Assembly (NCBI GenBank): GCA_940337035.1
Contig: OW679202.1
Coordinates: forward strand, 15,688,708-15,752,707
Length of the DNA stretch: 64,000 nt
Source of the DNA: Agriotes lineatus
Lineage: Eukaryota; Arthropoda; Insecta; Coleoptera; Elateridae
Direction: 5' to 3'
Shown: one piece after another, positions 20,991 through 33,439 of the stretch
Layout of the letters: the number at the start of each line of letters is the position of its first letter
How positions within the stretch are numbered: the stretch's first letter is position 1
Notes under the pieces: model-generated
Told to the model about the DNA's origin: nothing
The model's database searches: none
What the model saw: the letters and a program-made list of their open reading frames with translations, nothing else
Translations under genes and position numbers: made by a program

Positions 20991-21299
20991 TTAATAATAC
21001 TTATAATCGGTTGTTAAAAATCAAGAACATCTCAGCTTTGTAATTAACTTCAAATGTATTGTACTTAGACTGGATATAAACCAACACATACAAGGTGTTA
21101 AATAAATGTCGGAAATTTTAGCCAATTATAGATCTCATCAATACAAACAAAAAAGACCTAATAAAGATGGGTCCGGAAACGCTTCGTTTCCGAGATGCAG
21201 CGTGTTAAAGTTTTTTGAAAAAATCCGTCTTTTATTGTTATCTAAAAACGTTTTGGAAGATTTTAATGAAATTTATACAGTCTGTTTACAACTTTAAGA

Positions 21300-21880
21300 G
21301 GGGATGCGGAAAGTTCGTTCCCGCGAGCTCAATTTGTCTCCTAAATTACAGGGTGTTGAAAAACGAGTGCAGCGATCGCAATACAGTTAGAAAATGAAAG
21401 ATATTTTAATTAATTAATTTATTATAATAAACTTATAAGAACAAAATAAATTGTATTTATTAAAAATGGCGGTTTAATCTAAGTATCTTCTGATATTTTG
21501 TATAGGGCCATAAATTCTCATTCTGAACCACTTTCCTTAGTAATATTTTACCGTATCATGAACAAAAAAGGTAGTTTATCTGAAAAGAAAATAGTTTTTG
21601 CTTAACTGTCAAGGCCGACTTGTTTTTGAAAAGCTAAAAATTTTCTTAAAATTCTCTACAAACAAAGCAGTAGTTTTAATTTCTATAACATTTTTACGTA
21701 AACCTAAAAATAAAATTTAATTTCCTCTTGTATACTCAATCCCGGAACATACTGTACAAGACCCTGTAATCTAGGAGACAAATTAAGCTCACTCGGGAAC
21801 GAAGTTTCCGTGTACGAGATGTGGGGAGACGAAATGTCCCGGGAACGAAATGTGGAGAACGAACTTTCCGCAACTTTTGG
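21300..21880. mobile_element. Palindromic unit related to 39690-40421
   Basis: Outer arms 21305-21357 and 21762-21815 are inverted copies (GGAAAGTTCGTTCCCG and its relative CGGGAACGAAGTTTCCG, and CTCAATTTGTCTCCTA against TAGGAGACAAATTAAG). The interior 21430-21760 matches one arm of the palindrome at 39690-40421 (ATTTTGTATAGGGCCATAA, then GAAAAGAAAATAGTTTTTGC). GGGAACGAA-type words are repeated through 21780-21870. Confidence 0.6.
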
Positions 21881-23503
21881 AATTGCTCGAAATGTTCTCC
21901 AGTACTGGCTAGTATGCAAAATTTGAAAAGATTAGTTAAGTATGAGAAAACACAGTAAGCATATTAAAATAGTAAACTACGTATTGTCAATTTACGCCCC
22001 CAATTTACAGGCATGCCGATGGGCGAATTCTAGTATAAACATAGTTACATTAATAAATAGTAGGAACCATACGTTTTTAATTTCATGCCTGCTCGATAAC
22101 GCAAATTTTGGAACGCATATTAGTTTGCAAATACTTTCGTGAATACATTATACATACATATTTTACAATTGTACTATTATTATTATGATGAAGCGTTCTG
22201 TATTATCTCATCTAATTATGCATATGTGTACACACATGGTCCAACAACGATTCGTTCTGGAAGCTATTTCTAAAAATATGAGGGTTACATGAAATTTACC
22301 TTTGGTTTTTCACAAAATCTCTCATTTTTTAATGCAAAAGTAGCATTTCGCATTCTAGATACAAAAATAAATATTTTCCTGAATTACTTTTCGAGTACAA
22401 AATCGAGGCTCTGGGCTTTAATACTATACAAGGCGCTTACATTTTGCAAATCTAATAATTCCCGATATTTTTTAACATTTTTGAAAATTCCTTCTTAATG
22501 AACTTACTTCTGGTATCTTAATTTCATGCCCTTAAATTCCGCCGTTTTTCAAATATTCGACTTTTAACATAAACAAACCAGTTAAGCCCCTTCACATGTT
22601 TTATGGAGAAGAACAACACACAACCGCCGTCAAAATTTTAATTTAAACATTTGATTTCTCTAAATATAACCTACTGCTTAGATAATAAAAATCCAATCAT
22701 TGTTGATACAAGAAATAATAACCACGAAACAAACTAGAAATTCAGGAATAAGTAATTTCCAGCACCAAATGATATCAGATCAAACGACAAGAACGAATAC
22801 ATGAAAATCTTATACGTAATTTTTTAAATATTCAAACATATCTCTTTATGATATTAAAGCTATACAGAGTCCGCAACATTTACAAATCTAAGCTCTTGAA
22901 TTTTTTAAATATATATGTCTCTATTTCTCTTTAATGAGCTTTTCTTCAGATATTGCATTTCATACCCCAAAGTTCAACAATTTTTTAGATTTAATTTTCT
23001 CCCACACTATTCAATTTTTCGTGTCAGCGGTGGCGGGAATTTCAATTTCTTAACCTGATTTTTTGTTGTGCTTCGATCGTTTAAATTTGTATCTAAAGGT
23101 CTTTGTTTGCTTATTATCCCTTTAAAGAAAACCTCTTAAGGAGCTTAAATTGTTTTTTTGTGTTCAAACTACAATACCAGAAAAAACGGTTGAATTTAGA
23201 AGTATGACGAAGGATACAGAAGAAATCTCATCAATACGATTTTTAAAAATGAAAAATAAATAGTGTGCCATTTTAAAAACAATTCAAAATGGTTATATGT
23301 TGAGCACCCTGCATAGCATTAATACTCAGGGATACTGTTTTACACTAAAAAGGTAATTCAGAAAAAAATAATTTTTTGGTAACGGTTTCGTTTATTCAAT
23401 TGCTTTCTGTTACGAGTACAGCAGCCGCATGAAATTCAGCATTTTTTGCATACATTCGTTAATTTCACCAAAAGAAGTGACGTAAGACCCATACACCTTT
23501 ATA
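21881..23503. other. Non-coding, nothing recognised
   Basis: Long AT-rich stretch with only short chance open frames. A word GAGCACCCTGCATAG near 23295 could be a decayed element tip. Confidence 0.3.
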
Positions 23504-23507
23504 TTAA

Positions 23508-24649
23508 CCCTCGCCGTACTGAACCCACAAAGTTACATAGAATACGGTTCGGGGTACATTTGTACCCCACGTAAAAAATTGCATTTTTAACTCATCTAAT
23601 GGTACTAAATTCTATATTAGCCTTCAACTTGATAAACCAATAATTACCAGATATTTTTTTTCATTTTAATTAATCAAAAACTTGCAAAACAATAAAAATG
23701 AAAATTCGTATAGTGCAAACTTCAATATTACGGAATACAAAAACCATTTTAAACAGTAAAAGTAACTTTTTATATAAACCAAACAAATAAATAAACAGCA
23801 TCACCGTTTGTTTGCATGCACCGATCACAGTTTTTTTTGTTGAATGAACGGCACAAGAATTTTTTTTTTACAGTTGTAGCAAATCTGCCTGCATTTGCGA
23901 TCTCTTTTTCTGTCGCACACCGACCCACGGTAGGCTTTTCAGCTGCATTATTAGCTTCCTGATCGTTAGCTTGCTGTTCTGCTTGATTGATTTACTACTG
24001 ATTATTGTTCCTCTGCTATTTCGGAAAAAAATGCAAGTATGTAACTTCGGCTACGTTTTTTCATATTCTTCTGTGTATTGAATCTTCTAATTATGTGTTC
24101 CCTAACCAGTGCCTCTCCCAGGTCCAACAAGAACTTTCTTCTACCATCTTTGCTTTTCGATATCTATCTAACTTTTTTGACCATAGAATGTAAGCGCTTA
24201 TTCCGGAAATATCTAAAAGCTGGCCACATATAGCCATCGACATCCATCAAGTCTGAGTCATCGTTATGACACGGTTCTAACTCAAACTCGGTCAATTTCT
24301 TGGGATTACCAACAGAACAAGAGCCGCCATGTATGGATTCTAGACAGAAACTGCAAATTCCTATAATATCATGAGAGATTATGACAAGCGATTTCTCGTT
24401 CGCATGTCTTATGGCCTTAAAAATATATGGCACGGAATACGATGCAGGGTACAGATGTACCCCACGCCAGTTTTTATTTTTTTATTAGTTTTTTGGGCTT
24501 GCTTTTTGCAGAATGGTCTAAGGATCCTCTTTTGCAAGCCTTAATGAAGAATAACCTAAAATGTGAAAGTATATATTCTCCGATTTTCAAAATTATGACA
24601 ACAAAACCAATGCTGGGGTACGTTTTTACCCCACACCGTACGGCGAAGG
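23508..24649 (-). mobile_element. piggyBac-type element, internally deleted
   Basis: Flanked by TTAA at 23504-23507 and 24650-24653, with terminal repeats CCCTCGCCGTAC and GTACGGCGAAGG. Subterminal GGGGTACATTTGTACCCC and related palindromic words occur near both ends. The 1142-bp interior holds only fragments of a minus-strand transposase. A full piggyBac is usually above 2 kb, so the DDD catalytic core is deleted. Confidence 0.85.
23820..24433 (-). pseudogene. piggyBac transposase remnants
   Basis: 24433-24164 is an open minus-strand frame, apparently including an acidic N-terminal-like stretch (PCHNDDSDLMDVDGYMWPAF). Just downstream, about 24160-24090 gives RRKFLLDLGEALVREHI, like the segment before the C-terminal domain of piggyBac transposases. 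About 23940-23830 gives CDRKRDRKCRQICYNCKK, a Cys-rich zinc-binding tail like the piggyBac CRD. Stops separate the parts, and the catalytic Asp region is absent. Confidence 0.7.
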
Positions 24650-24653
24650 TTAA

Positions 24654-26539
24654 AATAATTAGCATTGCGGCGCAACACTTTTAAGTCACCCAAGTACAAG
24701 GAATTCCGTAAAAAGCTTAAGGTGGTCACACATTTTTCAGCCACTCTGTATAACGAAAACTATTTTAACAATATGCAAAATCTACGCACCTTCAACTTTT
24801 ATATAAGCAATTGTTTACGCAACTCTCGTAGTTCTAGAAATGTCTTCCACTACAGCATCGTTGCCGCACCCTGTATGCTTAGGTTTCCATCCCACTTGTC
24901 TCTCGCCCACTTGGCCGCGTCGACTTGTCCTAGACCGCCTCCCAGCGCATCTCCAACTCCACCGTACTACTTGTCGATGGTCCGGTAGGCTGAATTCGGT
25001 CCTGCTGTCCCACTGTTGACCTTGGCTGCTCAGTAAACCGCTTTTAAATTGCTTTTGTACGCAAACCGTCGGACGACTCGTTCAAACACTGTTTTAATTT
25101 TCTTATTCGCTATTCTAACCAGTGCGTTGTAATTAACAATACGACGCTCTTAATTAACATTTTACAATAGGTGCGTATTTAACCGTTCACACAATTAAAT
25201 TCGAAAAACCTAAGACTATCAAACCTAGTCTTGATGAAAGAAATCGTCTTTATTTTTTAGTTATATCAACAACTCTTAATCGTCATTATCGCTATAGTAA
25301 CCAATTGCTTGTAAGTAACAGCTCTCTCTGATCTAATTAACAAAAACTGCTATTAACGTAATCTGCTATTTTTAGGTTATGATCGACTTTTCTAATAAAA
25401 CACATCTTTCGAAATTCCACGTTAGTCCAGATTGCTATCTGCCATACTAACTCGGGCAAGTGAAACTATTTCAATACATTATTTGATATATTTTACTGAT
25501 ATGATGATTTTTCAGATTGCAACTGTCACTACTCGGACAAATAATTTGGGATGTTGGCAGAGTATTTTCAATGAATCCCAATTGTGAGTGTAATTCAACA
25601 CCTGACATTGCATTATTAGGATCTTTTCTAACAAGAGGCAAATGCATGCTCATTGCGAATTCACCAGGAAGTAAGCTTTTTGTTTTTTGTTAGACCATTT
25701 ATAATTAAATTAATGCGTAAGCTGTTAGTTTTAAAAAATGTATCCATATTTATGCGAAATCGTAACATAGCAATATTTATATAATTTTTATTAAATTTAA
25801 AATAATTGGCAAAGAATGTTTGGACGAGAGATACTTTAGCGTCTGCTAATAATGCATTAAATAGATATAACACTGAGGTATATTTAAAAAAATCGTAATG
25901 CTTCATGTTGAACATTATATGTAGTTATAGATACCGGATTGGAATAAAAAGTAATTGTGCGAATAATTAAATAAGATTTTGAGAAAGCAATACTTTTCTT
26001 GATTTTATCTAATATTAAATTTGGCTGATCAAGGAAATTACATGTAATTCCCTTGTTTGTTTTTTTATAATACGTACACGGTAAAATTGAGGGTGTGTAC
26101 AGTAAAGAATATGCGGCTTATAACTTAATATAATTCGGGACATCGATTTTTACCCAATTTAAAATATTTAAGAATTGATTTGTTCTATTCTAATTTTTAG
26201 CATACATGAATATCTGGTAGTTCTATAACATTCGAGCCTGCGATTTTTGTTATTTTCCGTGTTGCTATTAGACGATTTTGATTAATCGTTGATTTGGCCA
26301 AACTTTTTTAAGTAACCAACAATTAGAAACACTTATTGTTGTGATGAATAAATGAGTTCTAACAAAACGTCCTTTCACTTTTTAAATAAATGGATTACAT
26401 AACATATCGGTATGGTATATATATAGCTGCGCGTATAAGCGTTATAATGGAAAATAATCGTAATGTTTTGAACCCTAAAAGCCGTACAGATGTATTACAA
26501 CCTCACGTTTTATCTCAAAGCTAAATGAACCGTGGAATA
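24654..26539. other. Non-coding, nothing firm recognised
   Basis: No recognisable transposon peptide. A more GC-rich patch at 24860-25030 (CACCCTGTATGC, then a Cys/Pro-rich translation) looks unlike its neighbours but is not identifiable. Confidence 0.3.
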
Positions 26540-27250
26540 TTGATGGGAGGGGGTTTGATCATTGATTGGGTATTTCCTGGGCAGTGCTATGTTGTATAGA
26601 TTAGTGACAGGTTACCGTTTAATACTGATAAATAAATCACGCACAATTACAAAGGTTACCGAAAGTGTTGCCGGTATTGTATGGACCCTGTATATAAAAA
26701 GTTACGACATTCTTGAAAGCTCACGGGGAGATGTGTTGGTTGCCTACGCTGTGTAAACCAAGAGCTGCTCACTAATCACAGCGACTGAACGTGTTTGGTT
26801 TTGATTGTTGCAAAATTGACCTGCCAGTGTGGCTTCTTTTCGCAGGGGATATATAATTAAATTCTAAAATCAATCAATAAAGACAAACAGCGTCAGAAGT
26901 GGGTACAGACGGACAACAAAGCCTAACGCATAGAAGTACTAAGTGTAAGGAAACAAGTGGCATTATACCTATAAGATGAGGTAAGGTGAGTCACACCGTC
27001 ACCTACACTTGGCGCACCTCCTGCTAGCACTCGCGGGAAGAGCAGAGGACATCCTGTTCAAGGGTCTGCAGGAAACGGCCTCGCATAAGGCAAACCGGTC
27101 GTACGGGAACTCCGCGGCACATGAAACTCGAAACAGGGCGTCGCGCGTGAATGCACTTTACACAGACGCCATCGACGCCGCCGACGCCACGCGTGCGCCT
27201 CTGCATTTCTCTCCCCCAAATACGTGACCCAAGGGCGAGGGTGACCAATA
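26540..27250 (+). mobile_element. Probable gypsy-like LTR and gag fragment
   Basis: 26540-26890 looks like an LTR: it has a TATATAAAAAG TATA-like word at 26691-26701, an AATAAA signal at 26876-26881, and just downstream GCGTCAGAAGTGGG at 26890-26903, the kind of leader word seen at primer sites of gypsy-type elements. 27009-27227 is more GC-rich and translates to LLLALAGRAEDILFKGLQET, like the LLxGxAxxxLxGL block of gag proteins. No second LTR was found in the window. Confidence 0.45.
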
Positions 27251-27364
27251 TTTCTTCCTTGTAGGAGGTATTTCATGTGCTGTTAGGGTGCAGCCAGGTA
27301 TATGCGCAAAAATGCAGAAATGAGCTGTGGAATACTACAGGTTTAATTCAATTTGTATCCAGCG

Positions 27365-28720
27365 AAGCGCCGCACATTGGGCTGTAACTGCATTAAGGGG
27401 GACTTACGATTTTTTTTTAAAATTGCATTTTTGAGTATACCAATCGACAGAACTTATTGATTATAATGATTTGTACTTGTCACTTTCCGTTAAAATTAGC
27501 TTTATATGAAAAAAATGCATTTTCTTTTGTTTTTGTATGGAACGAATAAAAAATGTCATATTCCAGCCAATTGCTAGCCGATCTCGGTTTGGAACGTACT
27601 AGACCTTATTCTATGACTGTTTTCCGACAGCCTTAGGTAAAAAACGCGCTCACAGAGGTGCGATTCTGACGGATATACAGTGTGTCCCCGGATAGGTGAA
27701 ACGGCTCTTGTGAAAGGTAAACAAATCTCGATTTAAATTTTCATTTTTGGGGGTTCAGCCCTGCTTGGTTAAAGGCGAATTTATAACATAATTTCAGTTT
27801 TGAGAAATCAAGTATGCCTTGGAAATTTTCAAAAAATCTATTTTTCTGTAAGGTAAAGTACCTCTTATGTGGCAAATACGATAAAAAGTTATTAATAAAA
27901 GTTGTTTAGAATCAACGTCTCGACCCCTATACCAAATTTCAAAATACTCGGCCAACTTTGATCTCACAATTTCTTTTTAAGTCCCAAATCAAAGAATTTT
28001 ACTTTTAACAAAGGTTTTTATTGAAAAAATAAATACTTTTAACAAAGTTTTTATTTCATAATAGAAAAACTTTGTTAAAAATATAATTATTTGATTATTT
28101 GGGAAATAAACATAAAATGAAATGTGAGAGATCAAAGTTGGCCGAGGATTTTGAAATTTGGTATAGGGGCCTAGATGTTGATTCTAAACAACTTTTCTTA
28201 ATAACTTTTTGTCGTATTTGCCACATAAAAGTCACTTTACTTTAGAGAAAAATTGCATTTCCAAGGCATACTTGATTTTTCAAAACTGAAATAATGTTAG
28301 AAATTCGCTTTAACCAAGCCAAGCTGAACCCCAGAAAATGAAAATTTAAATCGAGAATTGTTTACCTTTCAAAAGAGTCGTTTCGCCTATCCGGGGACAC
28401 ACTGTATATCCGTCAGAATCGCACCTCTGTGCGTGCGTTTTTTACCGAAAGTTATCGGAAAACAGTCATAGAATAAGGCCTAGTACATCCCAAGCCGAGA
28501 TCGGCTAGCAATTGGCTTAAATACGACATTTTTGGTTTCGTTCCATACAAAAAAAAAGAAAATGCATTTTTTTTCATATAAAAACTAATTTTAGCGGAAA
28601 ATGACAAGTCACAAGTTCCATTATAATCAATAAGTTCTGTCGATTGGTATACTCAAAAATGCAATTTAAAAAAGTCGTAAGTCTCCCTTAATGGAGTTAC
28701 AGCCCACTGTGCGCCGGCGC
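27365..28720. mobile_element. 1.35-kb near-perfect palindrome
   Basis: Arms meet near 28040. Outer edges are GGGCTGTAACTGCATTAAGG (27380) against CCTTAATGGAGTTACAGCCC (28690). At 27674 and 28408 the arms contain an inner tip, TATACAGTGTGTCCCCGGAT, typical of the MITEs in this window. So a MITE-like palindrome of 735 bp sits concentrically in a larger palindrome. No coding capacity. Confidence 0.85.
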
Positions 28721-29161
28721 CGTTCCATTATTCGGTTGGCGTACATTGTACATTATTATATAATTAAGAATGCCCTTTCGCTTGCTGGACTACCAAGCTC
28801 GTGCGTCAATGAATATCACCATTAAATCGCCCTTACATACATTTGACTTGTGTGTTTTTGGCTAAAGGCGTCGGTCTGTTGAAAACTATTTATTTCTTGT
28901 ATGTTCATACGAAAACAACCTGCAATTATCGAAAATATAGCCAAGCAGAAGATGAAAATCATAATTCAATTTTAGGTATACCAATTTAAATAAAATAATA
29001 CCGGACACGCCGCAGTCTACAGATCAATTAAAATATACATTCATTTTTACACATTGCTGTACCAGTGCTTCTATTTTTGGTTACAATTTCCATTTTGAAA
29101 GTTTCAACATTTCAATGCATTTAAAGTTTTTTTATTCGTGCCAGAAGTGTTACATAAAATA
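28721..29161. other. Non-coding, nothing recognised
   Basis: AT-rich spacer without visible repeats. Confidence 0.3.
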
Positions 29162-29329
29162 TAGTATGATCAAACATTGTTTTCATCTAGTATGGCTATG
29201 GAATAGTTCCTAATTTATGGATGCAAGTATGTTTATCCTTAAATGTCAAACTTGACATTTGACTTTTAAGTGACTTATAGTTGCATTCATAAATTAGAAA
29301 CTATGAAAATTATTTTTGATCATACTATA
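29162..29329. mobile_element. MITE family 2, full copy
   Basis: Palindromic: AGTATGATCAAACATTGTTT at the left against the complement of AAAATTATTTTTGATCATAC at the right, centred on TGTCAAACTTGACATTTGAC. One arm recurs at 2065-2143. Confidence 0.75.
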
Positions 29330-29364
29330 AATTACACACATATACATACACACAAGAAACATCA

Positions 29365-31835
29365 AGTATCAATAATAATAATACATTTATTGATGCCACA
29401 ATACAATAAAATATTTTATACATTATAAATTAAACAAATAGCACTAAATCCCGTGAGGGTTTGTTTTGTACAGACAACTGTAAAGGAACATTTACAGGAT
29501 TTTTGTAACAGTAATTCACTAACAGGGTTAGATTAGAGTTTCTTGAAGCAATTTAAATATATATTAATTAGAAATGAAAAATATTTCTCCTAAAAAGCGC
29601 ATTGCTTAGAAAACGTAAAAATTATGCAAACATACTACTTTTCGGTAAATAATAAAAAATCTAAAGAAGTAATTAACATCTATAATATAATTTTCCTTAA
29701 TGTGTGTCTGTCTGTGGCACAACATAAAATCTCAAGTTCCGGCTTCGCAGATGTTTATATTTGTTTAGGTTTTGTTTTTCTTATCTTAGCGCTCGGCTCT
29801 GAGCGTGACCTTTCGCCTATCCTATTTCACGTGCGCGTAGCGCGCAATTTGCTTGTTTTATATTATATTCACCAATTATAATTCTTTAAAGTGTTTACAT
29901 AAAAAAATTTGAACTTTAATATTAAGTCTTTGTATGTGAAATTTTGAAAAATATTTAAAAAGTTTTAAAAAATTAGGGGTTTTCTGGCCTTGAGATTGTT
30001 TAGTTAGCTAAAAATAGCACACTCTAAGAAAATCTCATTGAAATATTGATTAATTTCCGAAAAATAGCACTTTTTGGATTTTGACAATTTCGAAAAACTC
30101 CATTTTCTAAACAAGTAAAAATCAGTCGGTATATATGATAGGGGCTAAACAGGTTTTTAGACAAGCACAAATTATTGACGTATACTTATAGTTTTTTGGA
30201 AAAATCAAAAATAAATTTTTTTCCCATATTATGCCGACTTTTTGGCGGACACTGTCTGTTGTATAGGAGCAATTTACACTATCACATTTTATATGAAATT
30301 TTAACTTATTAAACAGAGGATGTCCCGTTATATTGGATGAAAAGGCCACATTTAGTTTTGCTTTTATTTAAAATTAGGAAAAGTCTCCCCCGGCCTAAGT
30401 TTCACTTTATATAGACCCTCCTTTGTCTTTCTGGCGACATGTTCCCAGTAACTACTAGTAAATATTAAAACAGTGTCATCAGCGTATAACACAATACCTG
30501 CCCCAGTATTACATAGTAGTAAGCTATTTATATAAATTAAAACATAATTGGGCAAGGAACATTCCCTGTGGAATACCACATGTTACTGATTCTTGTGAAC
30601 TAATGTTTTTGTTAATTTTTGTAACATACTTTCGATTCAATAAGTAACTTTTGAATAATTCCAAAACAATTCCCTTTATGCCGCATTTTTCAAGTTTGTC
30701 AATTACGATTTTGTGAGACACTGTATCAAAAGCTTTGGCGAAATCCAAAATTATTGCAACGTTGGTTTTTCCCGAAAACCAAATTGTTTAGGCGATATGA
30801 TATTGTTTTAATTAAGGAAACTGCAGAAATGTTTCTTTAAGCTTTCTCAAATATCTTTGCAATCTGGCTTGCAACTGATATAGGTTTATAATTATTTAAT
30901 TGCTGACGACTACCCGATTTATAAACCGGTGTGATAACGAATTCCTTTACTATTGTTGAGAAGACGCCGCGTTGATAGGCCATATTAATTAGATACACGA
31001 ATGGTTCCACTAGCTAGATGGACCTTAAAGGTTTTCAATAAAAGAAACCGATATACCATCCTCACCACTGGCAGAATTGTTTTTTAAGCTGTTTATTTCT
31101 TATTTGTTCATCAACTTTATAATGGCCAACAGCAGTAAGAAAAAGATAATTATTGTCTATTTCGTTAAAACTTGCGTTTCCATAATAATTTGAATCAGCA
31201 TCCACCTTGTCTTGTATTGCTTGCACCATATTTACACCAACGGATGAAATGAAATGAATACAATTATTTGCTATTAATTGAGGGTTAGACAGTATTTCGT
31301 TGCCATCTGATAATGCAATGCGACCATTTTTGCTAATTTTGTTGTTGTTTACCGAAAATCTTATTATGCGTCAAATTTTTTGAGTGTTTTTATTTGCTTT
31401 GTCTATTTGTTTTATAATAAATTTTGCTTTGTTTTGATTATTACTTATGTTTTGAATTTGTTTTTGAACTGAATATTATTTTTATTTCGTAACAGTTTCT
31501 TTTTAATTTATCCCTTCTGGACATTGATTTAATTAAGCCAACAGTAATCCATGGTCTAATTTTTCTACTCTTTGGTTTAACTACTTACTTGTTATTCTGA
31601 GCACGTATTAATGATGTTACTTACTGATGTTATCAATAAATCAAAAGAATTATTGACATTTTTTGTTGGTATAAATCGCCCCAGTTTGTTTTTGTTTGTT
31701 TTTAAAATATTGACTTTTTAGTAAAGTACTGTAATAATGATCTGTGATTGACGATTCAAATACTACTGGAACTAATGTGCAATTTGCGGTTTTTTAACAG
31801 AATATGTAGTCTAAGCATGTTTTTGCTTCGTTGTT
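29365..31835 (-). mobile_element. Non-LTR retrotransposon (LINE), decayed
   Basis: Read on the minus strand it runs from a C-terminal endonuclease fragment (31835-31700), through a connector and RT (31570-30364), to a 3' region that ends in AATAAATGTATTATTATTATT at 29365-29385. The (ATT)n tail is the same type as that of the plus-strand LINE ending at 35260. The 3' region between 29620 and 30360 appears to hold extra inserted DNA. Confidence 0.75.
30364..31835 (-). pseudogene. LINE endonuclease tail and reverse transcriptase
   Basis: 31820-31730 gives NCTLVPVVFESSITDHYYST, the end of an APE-type endonuclease (SDHxxV region). About 31570-31480 gives PWITVGLIKSMSRRDKLKR, the connector of Jockey/CR1/I-like LINEs. 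30748-30524 gives MDFAKAFDTVSHKIVIDKL, the catalytic D motif A, and later ESVTCGIPQG. 30579-30364 gives GIVLYADDTVLIF, with the YADD catalytic pair at 30475-30486. The frames are shifted relative to each other, and the finger region has several stops. Confidence 0.8.
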
Positions 31836-32101
31836 AACTCAAAGTAACATTCGGACGTGACTACCTATTTTGTTCACGCGCGGAAACCCAAATCGCTCGG
31901 CGAGCGGCAAAGTGATGAAAACGCACGCTCAACGGCAAATGTCAACTTTCTGTTGTCAAATGACAGTGAGAAAAATCTACTTTCGAAGTCAGTCGTCGAA
32001 AATCTAATAAGCAGCGCACATTCACTGTTTGCAATACGAAAAAAGAAAACTCAGTTAACATCATATCAATTTGCACAAAATACTTCAATTTACGGCCTAA
32101 G

Positions 32102-32559
32102 AATATGAATTCACGACGATTATTTGTTAAATATGTCGCCGGCAAGTGTGCAGCTCAAAATGTTGGTCATCATACAATTGATGCATTGCCTTCTAAAATA
32201 GCTACGTATTTGAATTTGCCGAGTAAGAACGAATATACCGGTCATTGTCTTAGAAGAACGTCAGCCACATTTCTTGCCGATTCAGGGGCAGACATATTAG
32301 CTCTAAAAAGGCATGGTGGATGGAAATCTACAAGTGTAGCAGAAATATTGAGGATTCTATCCAAAATAAAATTTCCCTCGCTAAAAAATAATTAACTACA
32401 GGTAAGGTACAAGATGAAATTAGAATCGTAGAAATACCTCTTCTTCCCAATCAGATTACTCAGAAGTTACAAAGATTTATATCTTTCAACCGCTCCAGAA
32501 TAAATTCAATTGTCAAATTTATCCCAACAAGGCATTTCGTATTCCAATTGTACAATTAA
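32102..32559 (+). pseudogene. Crypton-type tyrosine recombinase, broken
   Basis: 32105-32395 translates to a C-terminal catalytic domain like those of insect Cryptons: VKYVAGKCAAQNVGHHTID, then IATYLNLPSKNEYTGHCLRR and TSATFLADSGADILALKRHGGWKS in consecutive codons. The HxLRR box is at 32243-32257 and the HGGWKS box at about 32312-32330. Cryptons continue with a Y in GYIEDS. Here a frameshift at 32340-32345 leads into a second frame reading NIEDSIQNKISLAKK, so the catalytic Tyr codon is lost. The second frame continues, with one stop, to 32559. Upstream N-terminal domains are not recognisable. Confidence 0.7.
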
Positions 32560-33009
32560 TAATCCCATCTTTAATTTTAACAAATTAAACAATTAAGTCT
32601 CTAAATTGTATTCGTTTTTGTAATAAATTTTATAATGGTCCATTCCATTTTTGTGACGTAGGAAAAATACTGTGTGAACCACGGCGGGAAAATTATTTTC
32701 CGGCCTAAGTACACAAATTGCTATTGACTATTATCAACAGTATTTAAAACTGTATGTAAATCATACTTATCAGATGTTGACGGTCTGTAGATCGTTAAAA
32801 CCGAGTAAAATGGTTGTTTTACCTTAAAAAATTGGCTGCGGCAATTCCTCTTGCCCGGTGGTTTAGGGTCATTAGACAAGTGTAGAACCAAAAAGCCGTG
32901 CCCCCACCCCTGCCAAACAGCCGCCGTCTTGAAAACATTTTGAAATCGTTTTTTCTCGGGATCTATTGGTCGCCCAGAAAAAGTTATTGAACAAAAAATG
33001 TGGGAAATA
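32560..33009. other. Non-coding, nothing recognised
   Basis: Lies between the Crypton fossil and the inverted repeat that flanks the next LINE. Confidence 0.3.
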
Positions 33010-33057
33010 AAATTCTACACATTTTTGGTGCATGCCGCGATACCGAGAAGTTGGTAT
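33010..33057 (+). repeat. Inverted repeat flanking LINE, left
   Basis: GCGATACCGAGAAGTTGGTAT at its core (33037-33057) is the exact complement of 35274-35294. The match extends, less well, towards AAATTCTACA and ATTTTTGGT on the side away from the LINE. Confidence 0.75.
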
Positions 33058-33439
33058 TTCGAACGGTAGAGGGAGACAAAGTTACCAAAAATGTTTTTTC
33101 TCTGTGCGTGAAAAGCGATAAAACTTTTTCCCTGAACACCTGCTGTACTAAACGTGTTACAACTTGAATTTCATTGCATTCTACGCATCAGTTCGGAGTA
33201 AAACTTCATGGAAAAACGTTTTGTTCGGTTCATACAAAATGCCCATTACTGTTTTGTTTGCGAAGATGTAGTCGGCGAGGACCAAAAATCCGTGACTGCG
33301 CGAGGTAGAAATTCTCTTATCAAGGCCAGTGTGATAAGAGAAGATTCTGAAAATGAAAAGTATCAGCTCAAAAAAAAAAGAAACCGTGTCTGAGTACACT
33401 ACAATGTATCTTTTGGTTTATGCAAAAACAAATTATATA

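Noticed and set aside
27009..27276. Minus-strand open frames opposite the gag-like fragment
   Set aside because: They are shadows of a GC-rich stretch; the plus-strand frame has the gag-like motif.
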